A stretch of DNA of 5,325 nucleotides. Source: Pseudomonadota bacterium. GTDB lineage: Bacteria; Pseudomonadota; Alphaproteobacteria; Rhizobiales; Hyphomicrobiaceae. The stretch's first letter is position 1, and each line of letters opens with the position of its first letter. Location of the stretch: contig JAEWIJ010000286.1 of NCBI GenBank assembly GCA_023387235.1, positions 1 through 5,325 on the forward strand, written 5' to 3'. Below, piece after piece: positions 1 to 5,325 of this stretch. The notes below the pieces were generated by a model. That model made no database searches, was not told the DNA's origin, and saw only the letters and a program-made list of their open reading frames with translations. Made by a program: the position numbers and the translations under genes.

Positions 1-20
1 GCTGACGTCGGCGTATGCCG

Positions 21-91
21 CCGCCCCTCACGTCGTGCTGAAAGCACGCCAGAGGCGTGGCCCTCTCCCCGCAAGCACGGGGAGAGGGGAC
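21..91. repeat. Dispersed palindromic repeat, copy 1 (variant with three hairpins)
   Basis: This copy begins with CCGCCCCTCAC (21-31) and ends in a strong stem-loop: 11-base arms at 61-71 and 78-88 (CCCTCTCCCCG and its complement) around the loop CAAGCA. Both ends match the repeat at 2711-2758. Between them, 32-60 is unlike the other copy and can form two smaller hairpins: CGTGCT/AGCACG (34-39 with 43-48, loop GAA) and CACGCC/GGCGTG (45-50 with 54-59, loop AGA). These share bases 45-48, so they exclude each other. There is no T-run on either side, so it is not a classical intrinsic terminator. It resembles the C/G-rich intergenic palindromes common in GC-rich proteobacteria; that comparison is from general knowledge, not a search. 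Confidence 0.75.
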
Positions 92-113
92 AAGTGGGGA
101 CGTTCCATCACTT

Positions 114-196
114 CATGAGCGCGCGACCGCGCGCCGGCCGTGGGCCGTGCCCGAGAGCATGAGCGCGCGACTGCGCGCCGGCCGGTAGGCCGCGCC
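114..196. repeat. Imperfect tandem repeat, two units 44 bases apart
   Basis: Bases 114-140 and 158-184 match at 26 of 27 positions; the only change is C at 128 against T at 172. The following bases also match loosely (GGCCGTGCC against GGCCGCGCC). Each unit contains a GC-only self-complementary segment: GCGCGCG, AC, CGCGCGC at 119-134 and the same with one change at 163-178. It lies just past the stop of the DUF2750 gene, so it would fall in that transcript's 3' end. No T-run follows, so a terminator role is not supported. Bases 1-199 otherwise hold no gene I can support. Confidence 0.7.
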
Positions 197-199
197 TAA

Positions 200-907
200 T
201 CAAACATGCGCCGCGAGGCGCTGCAGCTTTTTCAGGCGCTCGGCGATGTCGGCAGGGGCCAGCTCGATGTTGGCAATGCGCGGCGTATAGCTCGGCGCGA
301 CGGAGCGGTTGATCTCCTCGAGCCAGACCAGAGTCTTCTCGATGAAGGTCGCGACCGGAATGTGGGAGATATCCATCTCCTGCCAGAAACCGCGCTGGAC
401 GATCTCGGCTTCCTCGCGCTGCGTCCACACGGGCAGGATGAGCGTGTTCGGCACCTCGGTCGAGGCGGCGAAGGTCGGGCCCTGGTCGTCCTCGAGAATG
501 TAGAGACCGCCCTGGCCAACGGCCTGGCGCACGAAGCTCGCGAGCATTTCCTGGCGCAGACGATCGGCGAGATCCGCGGGCTCGATCTCGGGCTCGCAGG
601 GGGCCGCGAGCCAGTTCGTGCCGACAATGCGCTCGAGGTCGCCGAGCTTCGGCAGCACGTCGTGCAGAACATCGGCGAGCGGGATCGACTTGACGCGGGG
701 TTCCTCGGCGACATCCGCGGCGGCGCGCTCGGCGTCCTCCTGCTCGGCCCAGAAGAGCGTCGTCTCGCGGGCGCGGAAGCTCGGCGAGGGGCGACGCGCG
801 AGACCTTCGCTTCCCGCGACGACCCATACGGTACGGTTCGCCACGACTTTGCGGACGAAATCGGCGAGGACCGCTGCATGGCGCGGATCGGCTTGCCGCA
901 TCAGCAT
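200..907 (-). CDS. Tandem DUF2750-like domain protein, function unknown
   Basis: A protein of 235 residues that appears to be two copies of one domain of roughly 100 residues. Copy 1 covers about 13-119 and copy 2 about 121-230. Each runs in the same order: an FVR start (F17, F125), a hydrophobic strand followed by a glycine, a strand with tryptophan (LFWA at 51-54; LPVW at 158-161), an acidic or charged stretch with alanine (EDAERA; EEAEIV), an IP motif (I75-P76; I183-P184), a helix ending in a leucine-rich stretch, and a closing E/A-P-A-D-[LI]-A-[DE]-R-L helix (109-117; 217-225). This matches my memory of DUF2750 (PF11042), usually found as one domain; no biochemical role is known to me. 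There is no signal peptide or membrane segment, so it is probably cytosolic. Two starts are possible, ATG 907 and ATG 901; GGAGG at 913-917 sits 5 bases from the first and 11 from the second, so I chose 907. It lies 101 bases after the Mrp gene and may share its transcript. Confidence 0.8.
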   Translation of the reverse strand: MLMRQADPRHAAVLADFVRKVVANRTVWVVAGSEGLARRPSPSFRARETTLFWAEQEDAERAAADVAEEPRVKSIPLADVLHDVLPKLGDLERIVGTNWLAAPCEPEIEPADLADRLRQEMLASFVRQAVGQGGLYILEDDQGPTFAASTEVPNTLILPVWTQREEAEIVQRGFWQEMDISHIPVATFIEKTLVWLEEINRSVAPSYTPRIANIELAPADIAERLKKLQRLAAHV

Positions 908-910
908 TGC

Positions 911-918
911 TCCCTCCC
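911..918 (-). promoter_or_regulatory. Ribosome binding site of the DUF2750 gene
   Basis: Read on the minus strand this is GGGAGGGA, a strong Shine-Dalgarno sequence, with its GGAGG core 5 bases before ATG 907. The rest of the gap (919-1008) shows no terminator after the Mrp stop and no convincing promoter, which is compatible with read-through from the Mrp gene. Confidence 0.6.
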
Positions 919-1008
919 ACGCTAAAGGCCCCGGTCGCGGGCGCGCCGGCTGGAGAGGCCACTACACAGCAAAGGCGTAAAGGTCAGGTTACAAGTGCCG
1001 CGCGATCG

Positions 1009-2517
1009 TTAACCTCGATCGAGGCCTTTGGCCTGGAGCTCCTTGAGGTACTGGGCCCAACGCTTGTCCTTCTCGCGTCCCAGCAGGGAGAGGTAGGACC
1101 AGGTGTAGAGACCCGTGTCGTGGCCGTCGTCGAACACGATCTTGACCGCGTAGTTGCCGACCGGCACGAGATCCTTGATCTTCACATTGCGCTTCTTGCC
1201 GACCGTGACGCGCTGCTCGGGCGAATGGCCCTGCACCTCGGCGGAAGGGCTCATGACACGCAGCATCTCGGCCGAAAGCTCGTAGTGCGCGCCGTCCTGG
1301 AAGGAGACGTCGAGGGCATCCGCGCCCGGCTTCACCTTGAGCGCGGGCGGCGGCACGCGCTGGCCGGCGGCACCTGAAAGCTCGTCCCAGGTCTTGGCGG
1401 CAAGATCGCGGAAAATCTGTGCGTGCTGGCTCTCGGGTTCGGCGGCGACGATCGGGCGGCCTTCGTCCGAGCGCGCGCGGATGGACATGTGCAGCGGCAC
1501 TTCGCCGAGGAAGGGAATGCCGAGCTTGCGCGCTTCTTCCGCCGCGCCGCCATGGCCGAAGATGTCGGAGCGCTCGCCGCAGCTCGGGCAGAGGAAGTAG
1601 CTCATGTTCTCGATGATGCCGAGCACGGGGATGTCGGTCTTGCGGAACATGGCGAGACCCTTACGGGCGTCGATGAGCGCGAGGTCCTGCGGCGTCGAGA
1701 CGATGACGGCGCCCGAAAGCGGCACCTGCTGCGCCATGGTGAGCTGCACGTCGCCCGTACCAGGCGGCATGTCGATGACGAGCACGTCGAGCTCGCCCCA
1801 CTCGACCTCGCGCAGCATCTGCGTGAGCGCCGAGACGACCATGGGCCCGCGCCAGATGATGGGCGTGCCCTCGTCGACCATGAAGCCCATGGACATGGCC
1901 TTGAGGCCGAAGCCTTCCATGGGACGGAGGCGGTTCGAACCTTCGATGACCTGCGGGCGACCCGAGAGGCCGAGCAGGCGCGGCTGCGAGGGGCCGTAGA
2001 TATCGGCATCGAGAATGCCGGCCTTGAGGCCGATGGCCTGGAAGCCGAGCGCGAGATTGACCGCCGTCGTCGATTTGCCGACGCCGCCTTTGCCCGAGGC
2101 CACGGCGATCATGTGGCGGATGCCGGGAACGCCTGTCGATGCGCGACCGGCGGGAGCGGGCTGGGGCCGTGCGGCAGCTTCGCGGGCGGCGCTCTGCTGG
2201 GCGCGCACTTGCTGGACGCGCGCGCTGTCGGCCCTCGGCGCCGCGCCGCCATTGCCGCCACTGCCGCGCGGGGTCTCCGCCGTCAGTACGGCGGTCACGC
2301 CCTGGACGCCGGGAATGTCCTTCACGACTTTCTCGGCGGCCTGGCGCAGAGGCTCGAGCGACGCGGCCCGGTCGGGCGGGACGGTGATCGAGAAGTAGAC
2401 CTTGTCGTCGCGCAGGAGGATTTCCGAGACGAGGCCGAGATCGACGATATTGCCTTCGAGATCGGGGCCCTTGATGCGCTTCAACTGATCGAGAACCTGG
2501 GACTTGGTGATCGCCAT
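1009..2517 (-). CDS. apbC: Mrp/ApbC iron-sulfur carrier ATPase, HCF101-like domain layout (MIP18-ATPase-DUF971)
   Basis: A cytosolic P-loop ATPase of the Mrp/NBP35 family, known to bind and hand over 4Fe-4S clusters to apoproteins. Three parts are visible. Residues 1-80 form a MIP18/DUF59 domain (GPDLEGNIVDLGLV at 17-30), but with no cysteine, so it probably does not bind a cluster itself. An Ala/Pro/Gln-rich linker (about 81-132) follows. The ATPase (134-375) has the deviant Walker A GKGGVGKST (142-150), the DADIYGPSQP switch (170-179), DMPPGTGD (249-256) and the CPSC cluster-binding pair (C310, C313). Residues about 390-502 form a DUF971 domain (LRVMSPSAE at 419-427, GNYAVKI at 454-460, DDGHDTGLYTW at 463-473). 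Most bacterial ApbC proteins lack this last domain and are about 100 residues shorter; chloroplast HCF101 has the same order. The start is ATG 2517, with GAGGA 6 bases upstream. The DUF2750 gene follows on the same strand. Confidence 0.95.
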   Translation of the reverse strand: MAITKSQVLDQLKRIKGPDLEGNIVDLGLVSEILLRDDKVYFSITVPPDRAASLEPLRQAAEKVVKDIPGVQGVTAVLTAETPRGSGGNGGAAPRADSARVQQVRAQQSAAREAAARPQPAPAGRASTGVPGIRHMIAVASGKGGVGKSTTAVNLALGFQAIGLKAGILDADIYGPSQPRLLGLSGRPQVIEGSNRLRPMEGFGLKAMSMGFMVDEGTPIIWRGPMVVSALTQMLREVEWGELDVLVIDMPPGTGDVQLTMAQQVPLSGAVIVSTPQDLALIDARKGLAMFRKTDIPVLGIIENMSYFLCPSCGERSDIFGHGGAAEEARKLGIPFLGEVPLHMSIRARSDEGRPIVAAEPESQHAQIFRDLAAKTWDELSGAAGQRVPPPALKVKPGADALDVSFQDGAHYELSAEMLRVMSPSAEVQGHSPEQRVTVGKKRNVKIKDLVPVGNYAVKIVFDDGHDTGLYTWSYLSLLGREKDKRWAQYLKELQAKGLDRG

Positions 2518-2612
2518 CTGCTGTCCTCTCGGGGAAAGGGGCCGCGCCGCCGCGGTATTGGAGCCTCGCGCGGGCGCGTGCGGGCGCCTCAGCCGGGCGC
2601 CGCTCGTCGAGG

Positions 2613-2643
2613 GCTATATGCCAGAAGAGAGCAGAAGTGTCAC
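2613..2643 (-). promoter_or_regulatory. Weak candidate promoter for the Mrp gene
   Basis: On the minus strand GTGACA (2638-2643) matches the -35 consensus at 5 of 6 positions and TATAGC (2613-2618) the -10 at 4 of 6. The 19-base spacer is longer than ideal. A transcript would start near 2606, giving a leader of about 88 bases before ATG 2517. The region 2519-2610 is very GC-rich and shows no ORF or clear riboswitch fold. Confidence 0.25.
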
Positions 2644-2710
2644 GGGAAGCACAACTCCTCCTGCTCCCCGTTCTCACGGGCGGCGGCAAACGCAAGCGTC
2701 GCACCAGCGG

Positions 2711-2758
2711 CCGCCCCTCACCCCGCCCCTCTCCCCGCACAGGCGGGGAGAGGGGGAC
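2711..2758. repeat. Dispersed palindromic repeat, copy 2 (compact form)
   Basis: It starts with CCGCCCCTCAC (2711-2721), the same 11 bases as at 21-31, followed by a perfect stem-loop: 13-base arms at 2726-2738 and 2743-2755 (CCCCTCTCCCCGC and its complement) with an ACAG loop. It ends in GGGAC like copy 1. It lies 7 bases beyond the stop of the substrate-binding gene, so it would form a very stable 3' hairpin in that mRNA and may protect the end or weaken read-through into the Mrp gene (inference). It lacks the T-run of a normal intrinsic terminator. Confidence 0.8.
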
Positions 2759-2764
2759 GATGCG

Positions 2765-3952
2765 TCAAAGCTTGCAGCCGGTGCCCGGATCGGCGAGGGC
2801 CGGCGCGGCTATGCCGACGACCTTGTTGAGGCCGCCCTCGGCGCGGCGGAGGTAGATGTTGTGCACGACCTCCTGCGACGGTGAGATCGAGATCGGGCCG
2901 CGCGGGCTGTCGAGCTTGGCGCCGCGCATGGTCTTGTAGAGGTTGGCCTCGTCCTCGATGTTGCCCTTGACGGCTTCGAGGCCGACCGCGAGGAGCTGCG
3001 CGGCATCATAGCCCTGTACGGCATAGACGTCGGCCTCGCGCTGGGTCTTATCCTGGAAGGCCTTGCGGAAAGCCTTGTCCTTCGCATTGTCGAGATTGTC
3101 GCCGTAGTGGAGCGCCGTCTCGATGCCTTCGGCCGCAGCACCCTGCGGACCGAGCACGCCTTCGGTCAGGAAGCCCGAGCCGCAGAGCGGCACCTGGATG
3201 CCGGCCGACTTGTACTCCTTCACGAACTGCACCGCGCCGCCGCCCGCGAAGAACACGCCGACGGCCTCGACGCCGAGGCCCGGGATTTGCGCGAGGAGCG
3301 GCTGGAAGTTCGTGTCGGGAAACTTGAGCGTCAGCGAGCGCACGACCTCACCGCCGTGCTTGGCAAGGCCTTCCTTGAAGCCTTCGCCCGCTTCGTTGCC
3401 CGCCGCATAGTCCCACGTGATCCACGCGGCCTTCTTGACGCCCTTCGCCCCGAGCGCGAGACCCATGCCGTACGCCGGCTGCCAGTTCGTGAAGGACGTG
3501 CGGAAGACGTTCTTGGCGCAGAGCGCGCGCGTGACCGCGTTAGCGCCGGCATTGGGCACGATCGTCAGGGTGCCGGTTTCACGCACGACCTTGTGGATGC
3601 CCATCTGCACGCCCGAATGGACGGTGCCGATCAGCACGTCGACCTCGTCGCGCTTGACGAGACGATCGGTGTTCTGCGGCGCGTTCTCGGGCTTCGATTC
3701 ATCATCGAGCTTGATGATCTGCACCTCGCGCCCGCCGAGCTTGCCGCCCTTCTCCGCGATCAGCATCTCGACCGCGAAGGTGATGTTCTCGCCGAGCTTC
3801 GCGAAGGTGCCCGAGTACGGAAGCATGAGCCCGACCTTCAGCGGTCGCGCTTGAGCAATGGCCCAGCCCGTCGGCACGCTCGATGCCGCAGCCGTTGCGA
3901 GTGCCCCCTGGATGAGGCCGCGGCGCGTCGGGCGAATTTTCTCAATCGTCAT
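2765..3952 (-). CDS. ABC transporter substrate-binding protein, branched-chain amino acid type (Peripla_BP_6), Tat-exported
   Basis: A periplasmic solute-binding protein of 395 residues, the usual size for the LivJ-like type I fold. The N-terminus is a twin-arginine signal: TRRGLIQ (9-15), a hydrophobic stretch, and a likely cut after AQA (35). The mature part opens with KVGLMLPYSGTFAKLGE (39-55), typical of this family. VDVLIGTVHSG (104-114) matches the ligand-contact loop, and AAWITWDYAAGNEAGEGF (175-192) starts the second lobe. The ligand is unknown: relatives bind amino acids, amides or aromatic acids, and orthologues near aromatic catabolism genes are common. Cysteines 145, 257 and 393 could form a disulfide in the periplasm. 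I chose ATG 3952 because it gives an intact signal; AGGAGG lies 12 bases upstream (3965-3970), a long spacing. The frame continues to ATG 4012, but the extra 20 residues look like translated leader. No permease or ATPase genes lie in the window, so it is an orphan here. Confidence 0.92.
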   Translation of the reverse strand: MTIEKIRPTRRGLIQGALATAAASSVPTGWAIAQARPLKVGLMLPYSGTFAKLGENITFAVEMLIAEKGGKLGGREVQIIKLDDESKPENAPQNTDRLVKRDEVDVLIGTVHSGVQMGIHKVVRETGTLTIVPNAGANAVTRALCAKNVFRTSFTNWQPAYGMGLALGAKGVKKAAWITWDYAAGNEAGEGFKEGLAKHGGEVVRSLTLKFPDTNFQPLLAQIPGLGVEAVGVFFAGGGAVQFVKEYKSAGIQVPLCGSGFLTEGVLGPQGAAAEGIETALHYGDNLDNAKDKAFRKAFQDKTQREADVYAVQGYDAAQLLAVGLEAVKGNIEDEANLYKTMRGAKLDSPRGPISISPSQEVVHNIYLRRAEGGLNKVVGIAAPALADPGTGCKL

Positions 3953-3980
3953 GGTAACGCGTTCCCTCCTCTGAGGCCCG

Positions 3981-3992
3981 ACGCTCGAGCGT
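3981..3992. promoter_or_regulatory. Perfect 12-base palindrome in the leader of the substrate-binding gene
   Basis: ACGCTCGAGCGT reads the same on both strands. It lies 28 bases before ATG 3952, just ahead of the AGGAGG sequence and downstream of the TATAAA at 4043-4048. That position suits a repressor operator. No regulator is identified, and in such GC-rich DNA it could be chance. Confidence 0.35.
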
Positions 3993-4042
3993 GGGCACGT
4001 TTGTGGCCGCAAGGCCGGTTGCCGGCATCGGGCTTGGATTCA

Positions 4043-4071
4043 TTTATAGCGCGGTGCGCCGCACTTGGAAT
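4043..4071 (-). promoter_or_regulatory. Candidate promoter for the substrate-binding gene
   Basis: TATAAA (4043-4048, minus strand) is a 5-of-6 match to the -10 consensus and stands out as A/T-rich in a GC-rich gap. At 17 bases upstream the -35 position holds ATTCCA (4066-4071), only 3 of 6, so an activator may be needed (inference). Transcription would start near 4036, about 85 bases before ATG 3952. The 146-base gap, with the palindrome at 3981-3992, suggests this gene is transcribed independently of the patatin gene. Confidence 0.4.
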
Positions 4072-4098
4072 GCTTCAATCGTCGAGGGTTATGAGGGC

Positions 4099-5229
4099 TC
4101 AGGTGCCGGCGGCGGGTGCCGAGCGCGGCGGGCTGGTGCCGTCGTCCGCTTCGTCTCTTTCCGGCGCAAATGCTTCGTTCGTGGCGGCGGCCGGGCGGGA
4201 GGATTTGCCGAGGTGCGCGGCAAGATCGACGGTGCCGCGCCTTCCGATATCGGCGCCGTGACGCTCGAGCCACTTGCCGGCCTCCGCATGGCCGGCGAGG
4301 AAAAGGCGCGAGATGACCGTCCGGTCGGGCTGGATCTTGCTGTCGGCGGGCAGGATGGCGGTGTGGTGGCCGGCCTCGACGAGATGAAACCGGTGCCTGG
4401 CGAGGCGCTGCGCGGGCGTGCGGGCGCGTCCCCACCATCCGAGATCGGAAGCGGCGCGGGCCGCCTCGATCTGCTCGATGTCGCGGCGCAAGGGTTGGTT
4501 GAAGGTGATGCGGCTGACGGCACCCGCGATCTCGCGGGCCGAGCGCGGGATGCCCGGCTCGTCGAAGCCGTTGAGGAGGACGAGCAGGGTGTCGGCGGTC
4601 GGGCTCTCGTCGGCGAGTGTCACGAGATCGGGATTGGCGGAAAAGCCGCCGTCCCAATAGGCGCGGCCCTCGATCTCGACGGCATGATGGATCGTCGGCA
4701 GGCAGGCGGAAGCGAGCACGGCCTCGACAGTCAGCTCGGCGCGGCGGAAGAGACGCTTGGCGCCGGTCGCGACGTCGGTTGCGGCAATGAGCAGCTCGAT
4801 GCCGGAGAAGGTGCGGATGGCCTCGAAGTCGATGTGCTCGCTGAGAATGCGGCGGAGGGGGTCGAAGCCGAGCGGGTTGAAATCATAGGGCGAGAGCAGC
4901 GACGCGACGGGGGCGAGGGATGATGGCCGGCCGAAGCCACGCAGGAAGGGATTGAAGCGCACGAGGTCGGGAACGCCCGCCTCTTGGACGGCTTCCCAGA
5001 CTGTTCGGAGTGTGCGGCGGGCCTGCTCCTGGCCGCCAAGGGCGAGACCGCTCGCGAGCGCGGCGGCATTCACCGCGCCGGCACTGGTCGCGCTGATCCA
5101 GGCAAAGCGGAGCGGTTGCTGCTCCTCGAGCAGGCGGTCGAGCACGCCCCAGGTGAAGGCGCCATGCACGCCGCCGCCCTGAAGCGCGAGGTTGATCACG
5201 CACTGCCGCTTGCCGCCGATGCCCAGCAC
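4099..5229 (-). CDS. Patatin-like phospholipase family protein
   Basis: A likely serine acyl hydrolase acting on phospholipids or other lipid esters, with a Ser-Asp dyad. Numbering from GTG 5229 (376 residues): the oxyanion loop GGGVHG is at 18-23, the nucleophile elbow is ATSAG with Ser49 at 47-51, and the catalytic Asp193 is in WDGGFSANP (192-200). The first position of the G-x-S-x-G elbow is Ala, not Gly. After the core come a helical part with FNQPLRRDIEQIEAAR (263 region inward), a GWWGRAR segment (264-270) and a polar Ala/Pro/Asp-rich tail (about 341-376) that looks disordered. The layout resembles the bacterial patatins carrying a DUF3734 C-terminal part, though I am less sure of that. 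There is no clear signal peptide, so it is probably cytosolic or membrane-peripheral. I chose GTG 5229 because GGAGG lies 5 bases upstream and the fold begins 12 residues later; TTG 5289 is the alternative, and the frame stays open to the window edge, so an upstream start cannot be excluded. Confidence 0.88.
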   Translation of the reverse strand: MLGIGGKRQCVINLALQGGGVHGAFTWGVLDRLLEEQQPLRFAWISATSAGAVNAAALASGLALGGQEQARRTLRTVWEAVQEAGVPDLVRFNPFLRGFGRPSSLAPVASLLSPYDFNPLGFDPLRRILSEHIDFEAIRTFSGIELLIAATDVATGAKRLFRRAELTVEAVLASACLPTIHHAVEIEGRAYWDGGFSANPDLVTLADESPTADTLLVLLNGFDEPGIPRSAREIAGAVSRITFNQPLRRDIEQIEAARAASDLGWWGRARTPAQRLARHRFHLVEAGHHTAILPADSKIQPDRTVISRLFLAGHAEAGKWLERHGADIGRRGTVDLAAHLGKSSRPAAATNEAFAPERDEADDGTSPPRSAPAAGT

Positions 5230-5234
5230 GAAGC

Positions 5235-5239
5235 CCTCC
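5235..5239 (-). promoter_or_regulatory. Ribosome binding site deciding the patatin start
   Basis: GGAGG on the minus strand lies 5 bases before GTG 5229. No comparable sequence sits at good distance from TTG 5289, so this site supports the shorter 376-residue protein and leaves 5240-5325 as probable upstream regulatory DNA. Confidence 0.55.
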
Positions 5240-5284
5240 AGGCCGCCTTGTTGCGCTGCATCATGGCAGAGTGGAGACGGGAAC

Positions 5285-5312
5285 CACAATCGGGAGGCCG
5301 TCCACGATTGTG
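5285..5312. promoter_or_regulatory. Perfect inverted repeat upstream of the patatin gene, possible operator
   Basis: CACAATCG (5285-5292) and its exact complement CGATTGTG (5305-5312) flank a 12-base spacer, so the half-site centres are 20 bases apart, about two helical turns. This geometry suits a dimeric regulator. It lies 56-83 bases upstream of GTG 5229 and overlaps the alternative TTG start, which supports the shorter gene model. A stem-loop role is less likely because the loop is long. The regulator is unknown. Confidence 0.5.
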
Positions 5313-5325
5313 CATAGCATGGTGA

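Noticed and set aside
206..925. Plus-strand frame of 239 codons opposite the DUF2750 gene
   Set aside because: The minus-strand frame has an internal duplication, a strong ribosome binding site and a family match; this one has none of these.
908..1008. Separate promoter for the DUF2750 gene (TTGTAA or CTGACC with TGTAGT)
   Set aside because: The hexamers match poorly and spacings of 22 or 15 bases are outside the usual range.
2726..2755. Intrinsic terminator after the substrate-binding gene
   Set aside because: The hairpin is strong, but no T-run follows on the minus strand, and a related sequence occurs at 21-91 in another context, so it is better called a repeat.
1423..2829. Long plus-strand frame of 468 codons over the Mrp gene
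   Set aside because: It lies opposite a clear Mrp/ApbC gene, has an Arg/Ala/Asp/His-rich composition typical of antisense frames in GC-rich DNA, and shows no family motif.
3953..4012. N-terminal extension of the substrate-binding protein from ATG 4012
   Set aside because: The added residues precede a complete Tat signal, include the Shine-Dalgarno region in translation and would put a signal peptide in the interior.
4003..4030. Small GGCC and CCGG hairpins in the leader of the binding-protein gene
   Set aside because: Arms of 4 bases are expected by chance at this GC content and give no recognisable riboswitch.
3107..4261. Plus-strand frame of 384 codons over the substrate-binding gene
   Set aside because: It is the antisense shadow of a well-recognised gene, spans an intergenic gap and the end of the patatin gene, and has no recognisable domain.

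Overview
This is a GC-rich stretch of chromosome, most likely from an alphaproteobacterium in or near the Rhizobiales/Hyphomicrobiales. That placement is an inference from base composition, G/C-ended codons, gene families and the style of the intergenic palindromes. No marker gene fixes the taxon. All four genes I can support lie on the minus strand, so transcription runs from high to low coordinates. I see no tRNA, rRNA, CRISPR array, transposase or phage gene.

In order of transcription: (1) a patatin-like lipid acyl hydrolase (4099-5229), whose reading frame stays open to the right edge of the window; (2) a Tat-type, exported, solitary substrate-binding protein of the branched-chain-amino-acid type (2765-3952); (3) a three-domain Mrp/ApbC iron-sulfur carrier ATPase (1009-2517) with the domain order MIP18/DUF59, P-loop ATPase, DUF971, which is the layout of plant chloroplast HCF101; (4) a protein of 235 residues (200-907) that reads as two tandem DUF2750-like domains. 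The gaps between genes are 146, 247 and 101 bases.

The genes do not form an obvious pathway. Only Mrp and the DUF2750 protein are close enough to suggest co-transcription. The patatin and substrate-binding genes each look separately controlled, and the binding protein has no permease or ATPase genes beside it here. The rest looks like ordinary chromosomal housekeeping and transport content.

The non-coding DNA is rich in symmetry. Two copies of a C/G-rich palindromic repeat (21-91 and 2711-2758) share both ends but differ in the middle. A 44-base tandem repeat (114-196) follows the DUF2750 gene. A perfect 12-base palindrome sits in the leader of the binding-protein gene, and a perfect 8+8 inverted repeat with a 12-base spacer lies upstream of the patatin gene. 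I found no convincing sign of an undescribed multi-gene system. The points most worth checking are the Mrp architecture, the duplicated DUF2750 protein, the patatin-side inverted repeat and the variant palindromic repeat.
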